A stretch of 32,779 nucleotides of DNA from an uncultured Collinsella sp. (GTDB taxonomy: Bacteria > Actinomycetota > Coriobacteriia > Coriobacteriales > Coriobacteriaceae). The notes under the pieces are model-generated. The model was not told the origin of the DNA. It made no database searches and saw only the letters and a program-made list of their open reading frames with translations. A program made the position numbers and the translations under genes. Numbering within the stretch: the stretch's first letter is position 1; each line of letters opens with the position of its first letter. Location: contig CABQLK010000022.1 in NCBI GenBank assembly GCA_902465015.1, positions 1 through 32,779 on the forward strand, given 5' to 3'. Below are positions 1 through 7,488 of the stretch, one piece after another.

Positions 1-49
1 CCTGCCGATGCTGCGCGGGCCGCATTTGGACAATCTGACGTTCAATTTC

Positions 50-80
50 AAGGGCGCGACCGAAAGGTCAGCGCCCTTTC
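50..80 (+). terminator. Intrinsic terminator upstream of lspA
   Basis: A G+C-rich stem, GGGCGC at 52-57 with GCGCCC at 71-76, is extended by GACC/GGTC past one bulged A and closed by a GAAA tetraloop. A short T stretch follows. It probably ends a gene lying upstream of the window. One frame closes with TGA at 36-38, but too little is visible to name that gene. Confidence 0.7.
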
Positions 81-183
81 ATTTCACGTCACCTTGTCTC
101 AAATGCGACCCGCTCGCTCATTTATGCTCTACCTGCGGTGTTTCCGTTCTTGGGAGATTTGTCGCTTCTTGCTTGCGTCAATG

Positions 184-189
184 TATGAT
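184..189 (+). promoter_or_regulatory. Possible -10 box for the lspA-rluD operon
   Basis: TATGAT preceded directly by TG sits about 50 bases before the lspA start. No convincing -35 is seen at 17 bases; TTGTCG at 159-164 would need a 19-base spacer. The rest of 81-239 shows no supportable gene, although one frame stays open to 204. Confidence 0.35.
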
Positions 190-239
190 TATCTACTGCG
201 TTAAACGTAATTCGATGATGTTGAGGGTAGGGGATTTCT

Positions 240-839
240 TTGGGTCGTACTGGGGATATGACGCCGCCTTTGCGTTGGCGGTTGGGTGTTGCTGGTGGGG
301 TGGCGCTGGTTGTGCTGCTTGTTGACCAGCTGACCAAGCTTGCGGTTCGTGCCGTGGGCGAAGCTTTGCATGTGACTGTCATCCCCGGTGTCATCGACTT
401 TACGTTTGTCCGCAATATCGGTGCTGCCTTTAGCATGGGCGAGGGGCATGGCATCGCGTTTGCCGTGCTGGCGTTGGCGGTCATTATCGCTATTGCCGTG
501 TACCTCGTTCGTGCACCCCAGCTCGCCCATCTTGAGGTTGTGGGCATGGCGATGGTTGCGGGCGGTGCTATCGGCAACGCTATCGATCGTTTGGCCTTTG
601 GCTTCGTGACCGATTTTGTTGCCACCACCTTCATCGACTTCCCCGTCTTCAATGTGGCCGATATCGGCATTACCTTGGGCGTCGTTCTCGCCCTCTTCGG
701 CTATATGTTCTTGAGCCCCGCGGCCCGTGAGGTCGATGCGACCGCCGAGCTTAACGCCCGTGACGAGGCCCGCGCCAAGCGCAAAGCCAAGCAGCGTGGG
801 GAGCGTGCCCGAAAGATTCGCGAAAGGAATGAGCGCTAA
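240..839 (+). CDS. lspA: Lipoprotein signal peptidase (signal peptidase II)
   Basis: This is an integral membrane aspartyl protease that cleaves the signal peptide of diacylglyceryl-modified prolipoproteins. Four hydrophobic segments are visible. The two family motifs are present: NAIDRL with Asp116 and FNVAD with Asp141, the expected catalytic pair, plus the upstream RNIGAAFS block. The protein is 199 aa against roughly 160-170 for the family. The excess is a strongly basic C-terminal tail after the last membrane segment, rich in Arg, Lys and Glu. The start chosen is TTG at 240 because a GGGTAGGGGA purine run lies just before it; ATG at 258 is the alternative. The stop overlaps the next start by one base (TAATG), so the two genes are translationally coupled. 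Confidence 0.93.
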   Translation: MGRTGDMTPPLRWRLGVAGGVALVVLLVDQLTKLAVRAVGEALHVTVIPGVIDFTFVRNIGAAFSMGEGHGIAFAVLALAVIIAIAVYLVRAPQLAHLEVVGMAMVAGGAIGNAIDRLAFGFVTDFVATTFIDFPVFNVADIGITLGVVLALFGYMFLSPAAREVDATAELNARDEARAKRKAKQRGERARKIRERNER

Positions 840-1852
840 TGGCCGACATCCATATTCTTGTTGCCGACGATGCCGCCGGTCAGCGTCTTGACGCCTATCT
901 GGGCGCCAATGACGGCTGCCCCACGCGTTCTGCCTGCGCGCATCTGATCGAGGGAGGCGCCGTTGCCGTCAACGGTGAGACTTGTCTCTCTAAAAAGTAC
1001 GCCGTACGCGCCGGCGATCGCATCTCGGTCGACTTGCCCGAGCCGCACGACCCGACCGACGTGATTCCCGAGGCCATTCCCCTCGATATCCGCTACGAGG
1101 ACGACTACCTTATTGTGCTCTCCAAGCAGCGGGGCCTGGTGTGCCATCCCGCCCATGGCCACGAGAGCGGCACCCTTGCGAACGCTCTGGTCTACCACTG
1201 CGGCATCGATCATCTTGGTACTGTGCAGGGTGAGGACCGCCCCGGCATTGTGCATCGCCTGGATCGCGATACCTCGGGCCTTATGCTCGCGGCAAAAGAC
1301 GACGACACCCAGCGCGCGCTTCAGAATCTCATCCGCACGCGCACGCTCGACCGTCGCTATATCACGCTTGTCCACGGGCACATCGCCATGGACGAGGGCA
1401 CCATCAATACCGGTATCGCCCGTTCTACGCGCGACCGCGTCAAGATGGCGGTTTCGGACGACCCCTTTGCGCGCCAGGCCATCACGACCTTTAAAGTCCT
1501 CGAGCGCTTCGATTCCACGCGTTTTGACGACGGCTATACGCTCGTCGAGTGTCATCTGTTTACGGGCCGCACACATCAGATTCGCGTCCATATGCGCCAT
1601 ATCAACCACGCCTGCGTGGGCGATCCGCTCTACGGCAAGTGCGATGCACGCGCCGATCAGGGCCTGACCAGGCAGTTCCTTCATTCCTGGCGCGTGGCGT
1701 TCGACCATCCCGTGACGGGGGAGCGCATTGAGTGCCGCGACGAGTTGCCGTGGGATCTCGCTGCGGTTCTCGACGATCTGGCTCCGCGCTCGCTCGGTCG
1801 CACGGCCGTTGGAGATGAAATCGTTCCGCAGCTCGGTCTTCTCGAAGCCTAG
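839..1852 (+). CDS. rluD: RluA/RluD-family ribosomal large subunit pseudouridine synthase
   Basis: It isomerises uridine to pseudouridine in RNA, most likely 23S rRNA. An N-terminal S4 RNA-binding domain covers about residues 15-75. It is followed by the RluA catalytic domain with the signature HRLDRDTSGL, whose Asp is the catalytic nucleophile, and later GRTHQIRVHM and GDPLYG. The length of 337 aa is slightly above the usual 300-325. It follows lspA with a one-base overlap, the lspA-rluD arrangement common in Gram-positive bacteria. The exact target uridines cannot be read from sequence, so RluD rather than another RluA paralogue is a family-level call. Confidence 0.9.
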   Translation: MADIHILVADDAAGQRLDAYLGANDGCPTRSACAHLIEGGAVAVNGETCLSKKYAVRAGDRISVDLPEPHDPTDVIPEAIPLDIRYEDDYLIVLSKQRGLVCHPAHGHESGTLANALVYHCGIDHLGTVQGEDRPGIVHRLDRDTSGLMLAAKDDDTQRALQNLIRTRTLDRRYITLVHGHIAMDEGTINTGIARSTRDRVKMAVSDDPFARQAITTFKVLERFDSTRFDDGYTLVECHLFTGRTHQIRVHMRHINHACVGDPLYGKCDARADQGLTRQFLHSWRVAFDHPVTGERIECRDELPWDLAAVLDDLAPRSLGRTAVGDEIVPQLGLLEA

Positions 1853-1870
1853 CCAGTATTAGGTGGTTTC

Positions 1871-1900
1871 TTGAACTCGGTAAGCCTGCGGTAAGATATA
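1871..1900 (+). promoter_or_regulatory. Possible promoter for the glycosyltransferase gene
   Basis: TTGAAC at 1871-1876 is followed by the AT-rich TAAGATATA at 1892-1900. Depending on which hexamer is used, the spacer is 15 to 18 bases. It lies about 35-60 bases before the chosen start at 1935. Confidence 0.45.
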
Positions 1901-1934
1901 CGATTGTTTACGTTACGCGTTGCTGGGAGCCTGC

Positions 1935-3230
1935 ATGCTCGCCTTTTTACAAACCAACACACCCATCGTGATCTTCAACCAGATTGTCGTCACGCTGCTC
2001 ACGGTCTGCTTTCTGTACCAGGTGGTCTTCTTTGTCATTGGCGCTCTTCGTGGCGAGGTCGCGCCTCCCAAGGCCAAAAAACTCCATCGCTATGCCTTTT
2101 TTATCGCGGCGCATAATGAGGAGGCCGTGATCGCCAACCTCGTTCGCTCCATCAAGGACCAGGATTATCCGTCCGAGCTCATCGAGGTTTTCGTGGTCGC
2201 CGATGCCTGCACCGACAACACGGCGCAGCTCGCGCGCGAGGCCGGTGCCATTGTTTACGAGCGCAATGACCTGGCCCGCAAGGGCAAAAGCTGGGTCATG
2301 GACTTTGGCTTCGACCGCATTCTCAACGAGTATCCCGACACGTTTGAGGGCTACTTTATCTTCGATGCCGATAACGTTATCTCCCGCGATTACGTTTCCA
2401 AGATGAATGATGCCTTTGACCAGGGCTTCCATGTGGTCACGAGCTATCGCAATTCCAAGAACTTCGGCAGCTCGTGGATCTCGGCTGCTAATGCCACGTG
2501 GTATCTACGCGAGGCGCGCTTCCTCAACAACGCGCGTAATATCTGCAAGACGTCCTGCGCTGTTTCGGGTTCGGGTTACCTTATCTCGTCAAGCGTTATC
2601 GAGGGCATGCACGGTTGGCAGTTCCACACGCTGACCGAGGACATTCAGTTCACTACGTTCTGCGCTATTCACGGTATTCGCATTGGCTATGCGCCGGCGG
2701 AGTTCTTTGACGAGCAACCCGTGACGTTCAAGGCATCCTGGAAGCAGCGTATGCGCTGGACCAAGGGCTTTTACCAGGTGTTTTTTACCTACGGTAAGCA
2801 TCTGGTCAAGTCGACGTTCCGCTATCATCGCTTTGCCGCCTACGACATGTTCATGACGATCGCCCCGGGTATGCTGCTATCGCTGATCTCGATGCTCGCT
2901 AATGCGACGTTCTTGATTGTGGGTGGCCTTTCGCATGGTTTCTTGGCTACCGAAGTCGAGATGCAGGCGTGCGCCGCTTCGCTCATTATGACCTTTGCCA
3001 TGATGTATCAGACCTTCTTTATCCTGGCGCTGCTCACGACTATCTTTGAGTACAAGCACATTCACTGCGCGCAAAAGTGGCGTCTGGTGACTAACCTGTT
3101 TACCTTCCCGATCTTTATGTTCAGCTATATCCCCATCACGGTGGCCGCGCTGTTCCTGAAGGTCGACTGGGTGCCGACGCAGCACGCCGTCAACGTTACC
3201 CTTGACGAGGTCATGCAAGGCGCCAAATAA
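1935..3230 (+). CDS. Membrane family-2 glycosyltransferase (processive type)
   Basis: A GT2-fold enzyme that transfers sugar from a nucleotide sugar at the membrane, probably for a surface polysaccharide or glycolipid. An N-terminal membrane segment (about residues 5-35) precedes the GT-A domain with AHNEE, VADACTDN, the FDADN metal-binding motif, TEDIQ and the QRMRW motif (QxxRW) typical of processive synthases. Three further hydrophobic segments form the C-terminus. The length of 431 aa fits the hyaluronan/cellulose synthase-like group. The start is ATG 1935, with GGGAG five bases upstream; a TTG at 1920 is in frame but has no Shine-Dalgarno. Donor and product cannot be told. No other polysaccharide genes are adjacent. 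Confidence 0.85.
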   Translation: MLAFLQTNTPIVIFNQIVVTLLTVCFLYQVVFFVIGALRGEVAPPKAKKLHRYAFFIAAHNEEAVIANLVRSIKDQDYPSELIEVFVVADACTDNTAQLAREAGAIVYERNDLARKGKSWVMDFGFDRILNEYPDTFEGYFIFDADNVISRDYVSKMNDAFDQGFHVVTSYRNSKNFGSSWISAANATWYLREARFLNNARNICKTSCAVSGSGYLISSSVIEGMHGWQFHTLTEDIQFTTFCAIHGIRIGYAPAEFFDEQPVTFKASWKQRMRWTKGFYQVFFTYGKHLVKSTFRYHRFAAYDMFMTIAPGMLLSLISMLANATFLIVGGLSHGFLATEVEMQACAASLIMTFAMMYQTFFILALLTTIFEYKHIHCAQKWRLVTNLFTFPIFMFSYIPITVAALFLKVDWVPTQHAVNVTLDEVMQGAK

Positions 3231-3238
3231 CCACCACC

Positions 3239-3280
3239 AAAACCACCGCAAAGGGGACAGGCACCTTTGTGGTGGTTTTT
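3239..3280 (+). terminator. REP-like palindrome acting as terminator of the glycosyltransferase gene
   Basis: A 16-bp stem pairs 3239-3254 with 3264-3279, with one G-T wobble at 3248/3270. It encloses the 9-base loop GGACAGGCA and ends in a TTTTT run, so it can terminate transcription. The core (AAAGGGGACAGG...CCTTTG) has the look of a dispersed palindromic repeat rather than a simple terminator. Confidence 0.75.
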
Positions 3281-3311
3281 GCTTTTGCGATGCAGCTCGA
3301 GGAGGAGTCCG

Positions 3312-3734
3312 ATGGTCTATATCCCGTTTTGGATTTGCATCTTTGCCGGCGTGGCAATTGATGCCCGAGAGCGACGGTTTCCCAATGAGCTTGCCGGCGC
3401 ATGTGCCGTGGCGGCGTTGGCGGGCGTTTGGCTCGACCTCGGTTTGAACACAGCGCTTGACCACGCCGGTCTTGCGGTCATCGTCTACCTTGGCCTTGTG
3501 CTTACCGAGTCGCTCTGGCGTAGAGTTCGCCACGCTCCTGGCATTGGCATGGGGGACGTCAAGGCACTCTTTGCTCTTTGTACCTTCGATCCCCTGGGCG
3601 GCGTTGTCGCGTTTGCGGTTGCGCTCCTGACCCTTGCCGTCGCTTGCCTCATCGCAAAATCGCGCTCCCTGCCATTGCTCCCGTTTTTAGTGCCGATTTT
3701 TGCCATAATCGAGGTCGTGGGCTGCACTTTGTAA
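3312..3734 (+). CDS. Small A24-family prepilin peptidase-like membrane protein
   Basis: The family cleaves leader peptides of type IV pilin-like proteins, using two aspartates at the membrane face. Both are visible: Asp in AIDARERRFPN near residue 14 and Asp in GIGMGDVKAL near residue 78, matching the GxGDxK motif. Most of the 140 aa is hydrophobic with about four to five membrane segments. Only the peptidase core is present; the N-terminal methyltransferase domain with its Cys pairs, found in PilD/ComC, is absent. ATG 3312 is preceded by GGAGGAG. No pilin or secretion ATPase genes lie nearby, so the substrate is unknown. Confidence 0.72.
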   Translation: MVYIPFWICIFAGVAIDARERRFPNELAGACAVAALAGVWLDLGLNTALDHAGLAVIVYLGLVLTESLWRRVRHAPGIGMGDVKALFALCTFDPLGGVVAFAVALLTLAVACLIAKSRSLPLLPFLVPIFAIIEVVGCTL

Positions 3735-3765
3735 CCGATTGCGCATCCTTTTTAAGGAGCATGCC

Positions 3766-5013
3766 ATGGAATCTAATCAAGAAACGGCCGTCATTAAGGC
3801 GCGCATGGACCGTATTCCCTCGGCGTTGTCGCCCGAGCTTGTCGAGCGCATTGCCGCCGATCGTGCTTCGGGCTATGTCAACCCGTATCGTTGCAACGAT
3901 GATCAGGTCATTCGTCGTATTGATCGCGCCGCCGACAAAGGCACGCTTATGCGTCCGGCGTTTATGCGCGATACCGAAAAGATACTTCATCTTCCGGCGT
4001 ACACCCGTTATGCAGGCAAAACGCAGGTCTTTAGCTTCCGTAGCAATGATGATCTTTCACGCCGCGGTTTGCACGTACAGCTTGTCTCCCGCATTGCGCG
4101 CGATATCGGTCGCGCCCTGGGGCTCAATTGCGATCTGATCGAGGCGATTGGCCTGGGTCACGACTTGGGACACACGCCTTTCGGCCATGCCGGCGAGCGC
4201 TTCCTCAACGATATCTATCATGAGCGTACGGGGCGTTATTTTTTCCATAACGTGCAGTCGGTTCGCGTGCTCGACGCGTTGTATGGCCGCAACGTGTCGC
4301 TCCAGACGCTCGACGGCGTGCTATGCCATAACGGCGAGTACGAGCAGCGTGTGTTTGAGCTCTCGGACATGGGCTCCTTTGACCAGTTTGACCAGACGGT
4401 TGAGGATTGCATTGCCACGGGCTATAGCGCAATTGAGCATCTGCGTCCCATGACGCTCGAGGGCTGCGTCGTTCGCATCTCGGATATTCTTGCCTACGTC
4501 GGTCGTGACCGTCAGGATGCGATCGCGGCGGGCCTGCTTTCGCCCGACGCTTTTGATGATGGCCGGGGCGGTGCCTACAACAGTTGGATCCTCACGCATG
4601 CCTCCATCGATATCGTTGAGCACAGCTATGGTAAGCCGCGCATCGAGATGAGCGAGGACCTGTTTGAGGAAATTCGCCGAGCCAAGCGCGAGAACTACGA
4701 GAAGATCTATAGCAAGGGCGGTATCGAAGGCGATTCCGAGGCGGAGCTGCGCGAGGCGTTCGTAAAGCTCTACGACCGTTGCCTGCGGGATCTAAACAGT
4801 GGCGACGAGTCCTCTTACATCTTTAAGCACCATATTTCGCGCATTGAGCAGCAGCTTTCCTACTATGATCGCACTTATGCCTGGCAGGACGACAAGGATC
4901 AAGCCGTGGTGGATTATATCGCGAGCATGACGGACGGTTATTTCTGTGAGCTGACGAGCAAGCTGTTCCCTGGTCTGGAGTTTCCGCACCGTACCTATAT
5001 TAACGAACGGTAG
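3766..5013 (+). CDS. dgt: Deoxyguanosinetriphosphate triphosphohydrolase-like HD protein
   Basis: The family hydrolyses dNTPs, classically dGTP, to deoxynucleoside and triphosphate, and influences dNTP pools. The HD metal site is clear: the first His in RRGLHVQLVSRIARDIG, then GLGHDLGHTPFGHAGE with the HD pair, and a downstream HNGEYEQR block. The length of 415 aa is normal for the shorter bacterial dGTPase-like branch. The start is ATG 3766 with AAGGAG six bases upstream; a nearer ATG at 3761 is out of frame. A CATAAT hexamer at 3704-3709, inside the previous gene, could be its -10. A small hairpin (ACGAAC/GTTCGT) overlaps the stop codon. Substrate preference cannot be inferred. Confidence 0.88.
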   Translation: MESNQETAVIKARMDRIPSALSPELVERIAADRASGYVNPYRCNDDQVIRRIDRAADKGTLMRPAFMRDTEKILHLPAYTRYAGKTQVFSFRSNDDLSRRGLHVQLVSRIARDIGRALGLNCDLIEAIGLGHDLGHTPFGHAGERFLNDIYHERTGRYFFHNVQSVRVLDALYGRNVSLQTLDGVLCHNGEYEQRVFELSDMGSFDQFDQTVEDCIATGYSAIEHLRPMTLEGCVVRISDILAYVGRDRQDAIAAGLLSPDAFDDGRGGAYNSWILTHASIDIVEHSYGKPRIEMSEDLFEEIRRAKRENYEKIYSKGGIEGDSEAELREAFVKLYDRCLRDLNSGDESSYIFKHHISRIEQQLSYYDRTYAWQDDKDQAVVDYIASMTDGYFCELTSKLFPGLEFPHRTYINER

Positions 5014-5028
5014 TTCGTATTAATTCGG

Positions 5029-5034
5029 TATACT
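5029..5034 (+). promoter_or_regulatory. Possible -10 box for rarA
   Basis: TATACT lies 34 bases before the rarA start in an AT-rich gap. No -35 of quality is seen at 16-18 bases upstream. Confidence 0.35.
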
Positions 5035-5067
5035 GTTAGTGGAAAACGTTTTTGATTGATACACGGG

Positions 5068-6423
5068 ATGGCTATGGACGACCTTTTTTCTGCTTCGACG
5101 CGCGAGCGTTCCTTTCAGAATGCGCCGCTTGCGGTGCGCATGCGCCCCAATTCGCTCGACGAGTACGTGGGCCAGCAAAAGGCCGTCGGTAAGGGTTCAT
5201 GGCTGCGTGCCGCGATCGAGCACGACGTGCTTTCGAGCGTGATTCTGTACGGGCCTGCCGGTACGGGCAAGACGACGCTGGCCCACATTATCGCCAACCA
5301 TACCAAGAGCGAGTTTGTTGAGGTCAGCGCCGTCACGGGTACCGTGAAGGACCTGCGTCGTGTGATTGATGAGGCCAAGACGCGCCTGAATACGTACGAC
5401 CGCCGCACCATTCTATTCATCGATGAGATTCACCGCTTCTCTAAGTCGCAGCAGGATGCCCTGCTGCATGCAGTTGAGAACCGTACCGTCATTATGATTG
5501 GCGCTACGACAGAGAACCCGTACTTTGAGGTCAACTCGGCACTGTTGTCGCGCGGGCGCGTGGTGGAGCTTGAACATCTGAAGGATGAGGATATCGCCAC
5601 GCTTATTGAGCGTGCGCTCGAGGCACCACAGGGCTTGAACGGAAAGTTCTCGGCCGATGAGGATACGGTCAAGACCATTTGCACGCTGGCAGCGGGTGAC
5701 GCTCGCTCGGCGCTCACGACGCTCGAGCTTGCGAGCGAGATTGCCGTCACGCGTCCCGATACCGAGGGAACGCCAGCGCCTGCGGCGGGGGAGCGCTATC
5801 CCATCACCGTGGATGACGTGAAGATTGCCAACCCGCGTCGCGGCTTTACGTATGACAAAAACGGCGACATGCACTACGACATCATCAGTGCGTTCATCAA
5901 GTCCATGCGCGGTAGTGACCCCGATGCCACGATCTATTGGCTCGCGCGCATGATCGATGCTGGGGAGGATCCTAAGTTTATCGCTCGCCGCATTATGATT
6001 CACGCTTCTGAGGATGTTGGCAACGCCGACCCGCAGGCGCTTTTGGTGGCGCATGCCGCGTTTAAGTCTGCCGAGGTCATTGGCTATCCCGAGTGCCGCA
6101 TTAACCTGGCTCAGGCTGCACTCTATGTGTGCTTGGCGCCAAAATCCAACGCGTGTGAGGCTTCGATCGATGCGGCGCTGGCCGATATCCGCTCTAGTGG
6201 GCTTCGCGAGGTGCCGAGTTATCTGCGCGATCGCCATCGCCCGGGCAGCGATGAATACGGTGTGTATAAGTATCCACATGATTATCCCGAAGGCTGGGTC
6301 GATCAGCGCTATTTGCCCGAAGGCTTGGAACGCGGTGCATTTTGGCAGCCTGCCGGGCGCGGCTGGGAAGAGTGGCGCGTAGAGCAAAGCGAACGCGACC
6401 GCAGCGGGAATGCACCGAGGTAG
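5068..6423 (+). CDS. rarA: Replication-associated recombination protein A (AAA+ ATPase)
   Basis: RarA/MgsA is a clamp-loader-like AAA+ ATPase that acts at stalled replication forks. The N-terminus has the family block PLAVRMRPNSLDEYVGQ. Walker A GPAGTGKTT (about residues 62-70), Walker B ILFIDEIHRF, sensor 1 GATTENP and the arginine-finger region LLSRGR follow. The C-terminal half contains the DAGEDPKFIARR and ASEDVGNADP motifs of the RarA tetramerisation region. The length is 451 aa, as expected. ATG 5068 and ATG 5074 are both plausible starts, and neither has a strong Shine-Dalgarno; an upstream in-frame TTG at 5056 is less likely. Confidence 0.92.
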   Translation: MAMDDLFSASTRERSFQNAPLAVRMRPNSLDEYVGQQKAVGKGSWLRAAIEHDVLSSVILYGPAGTGKTTLAHIIANHTKSEFVEVSAVTGTVKDLRRVIDEAKTRLNTYDRRTILFIDEIHRFSKSQQDALLHAVENRTVIMIGATTENPYFEVNSALLSRGRVVELEHLKDEDIATLIERALEAPQGLNGKFSADEDTVKTICTLAAGDARSALTTLELASEIAVTRPDTEGTPAPAAGERYPITVDDVKIANPRRGFTYDKNGDMHYDIISAFIKSMRGSDPDATIYWLARMIDAGEDPKFIARRIMIHASEDVGNADPQALLVAHAAFKSAEVIGYPECRINLAQAALYVCLAPKSNACEASIDAALADIRSSGLREVPSYLRDRHRPGSDEYGVYKYPHDYPEGWVDQRYLPEGLERGAFWQPAGRGWEEWRVEQSERDRSGNAPR

Positions 6424-6454
6424 CTGCTGATAATTTTGTCCCACGTTGCTGCTC

Positions 6455-6485
6455 TTGGCATGTTCGGTCCCCTTTGGGGTACCAT
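6455..6485 (+). promoter_or_regulatory. Possible promoter of the stress-sigma operon
   Basis: TTGGCA at 6455-6460 and TACCAT at 6480-6485 are separated by 19 bases, a poor sigma-A spacing. The same stretch contains GGGTAC at 6477-6482, which resembles the -10 of SigB/SigF-type promoters, but no matching GTTT -35 is evident. A short hairpin (GGTCCCC/GGGGTACC) overlaps the site. Confidence 0.3.
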
Positions 6486-6523
6486 GAAAAGCGTCTGTAT
6501 TTCGATTTTTCCGGGAGGCTTGT

Positions 6524-7117
6524 ATGAGTCCCATTCAAATCGCCCTGCTGCTGCTCGCCGTTGCCGGCGTGTGGGCCATCGCTGAGCTCGCGCTTACCCT
6601 GCGCAAGACCCGCAATGTTGTCGACTCGCTCGATAAGACCGTGAACGACCTCAACAACACCATCGCCGAGGCTCAGCCTGTGGTGGCAAAGCTCGATGGC
6701 GCTGTCGATGAGCTTACGCCGGCGCTTGCCCAGATGGAGCCGCTGCTTAAGTCGAGCAAGACGGCAGTTGATGCCCTTACCTCCAATCTCGTAGAGGTCG
6801 AAGCCGTGGTTCGCGACATTTCCGAGGTTACGGGCAGCATGGCCGAGGCCAGCAATGCTGTGTCGAGCGTGACCGACTCTGCCGCCGGTGCTGTGCAGAA
6901 GCTCTTCAATAAGGTGAAGGCTCCTGCAGCTGAAGCCGAGCGCAAGCTTTCCGCTGCCGCCGAAGAAGCTGAGCAGCCGACCGAGCGCGTCTTGATTGGC
7001 AAGGCGGAGGACGAGGCCGCCGATGGCGCAGATGTGGCTCAGAAGTCTGCATCCAAGCGGGCTCAGTATTACACCTATACACCCTCCGAGACCTCTGAGG
7101 AGTCCTGCGATGAGTAG
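6524..7117 (+). CDS. DUF948-type membrane-anchored coiled-coil protein
   Basis: One N-terminal membrane segment (residues 3-22, IQIALLLLAVAGVWAIAELA) is followed by a long helical region full of heptad-like LDKTVNDLNNTI/VVAKLDGAVDEL repeats to about residue 125. A hydrophilic Ala/Glu-rich tail then ends in an acidic C-terminus. This is the layout of DUF948 (YtxG-like) proteins; in Bacillus subtilis, YtxG belongs to the SigB general stress regulon. Molecular function is unknown. GGGAGG precedes ATG 6524. It is the first gene of a four-gene overlapping set with the RsbW-like protein and the sigma factor, which supports a stress-related role. Confidence 0.75.
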   Translation: MSPIQIALLLLAVAGVWAIAELALTLRKTRNVVDSLDKTVNDLNNTIAEAQPVVAKLDGAVDELTPALAQMEPLLKSSKTAVDALTSNLVEVEAVVRDISEVTGSMAEASNAVSSVTDSAAGAVQKLFNKVKAPAAEAERKLSAAAEEAEQPTERVLIGKAEDEAADGADVAQKSASKRAQYYTYTPSETSEESCDE

Positions 7118-7487
7118 CGAAGCAACCTGCCCCATCACGCTGACCGTTGCCGGCGACCCGCGTCTCGCTCGCCTTGTGCGCATGACGGCAGCCAACGTTG
7201 GTGCCCTGTGTTCCATGTCTGTCGATCGCATCGAGGACATCCGCATGGCTGCCGAGGAGGCTTTCATCTTTGGTTGTACCGCGGTCGACTGCGATGACAT
7301 CACCATCAAATTCGATGTCGATGAGACCCACGTTGGCATGACTATTACTTTTGGCGACCAGGCCACCGTCGACGAGGATGACCAGGCCGCTGTGTATGCC
7401 GAGCTCATTTTGGCGAGCGTGTGCGATTCCTACGAAAAGACTGCGGCGCCCCTGACGCTTTCCCTCGACCTCAAGGCGGATATCTAA
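7110..7487 (+). CDS. RsbW-like anti-sigma/HATPase-fold protein with degenerate ATP site
   Basis: The N-terminal 55 residues follow RsbW closely: a beta strand, then RLVRMTAANVG and DRIEDIRMAAEEA, matching the IRLTLSGVA and DEIEDLKIAVSEA blocks. The ATP-binding features do not follow. The N-box Asn (SEACTNAV in RsbW) is replaced in EEAFIFGC, the G1 aspartate-glycine motif is replaced by TFGDQATV, and the G2 GGLGL is missing. The 125-aa protein is short for RsbW (about 160). It overlaps the DUF948 stop by 8 bases, and the sigma gene starts 1 base after its stop. It may bind the sigma factor without kinase activity; that is inference. No STAS anti-anti-sigma gene is adjacent. Confidence 0.7.
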   Translation: MSSEATCPITLTVAGDPRLARLVRMTAANVGALCSMSVDRIEDIRMAAEEAFIFGCTAVDCDDITIKFDVDETHVGMTITFGDQATVDEDDQAAVYAELILASVCDSYEKTAAPLTLSLDLKADI

Positions 7488-7488
7488 T

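Noticed and set aside
1..204. Frame open from the window edge to TAA at 202-204, and another frame open from 8 to 325
   Set aside because: Both run through the terminator at 50-80 and the lspA promoter region, and neither shows a recognisable motif or start site. A different frame ends at 36-38, more consistent with a gene ending before the terminator, but 11 codons are too few to call.
5003..5018. Hairpin ACGAAC/GTTCGT over the dgt stop as terminator
   Set aside because: The stem is only 6 bp with modest G+C and no T-tract follows.
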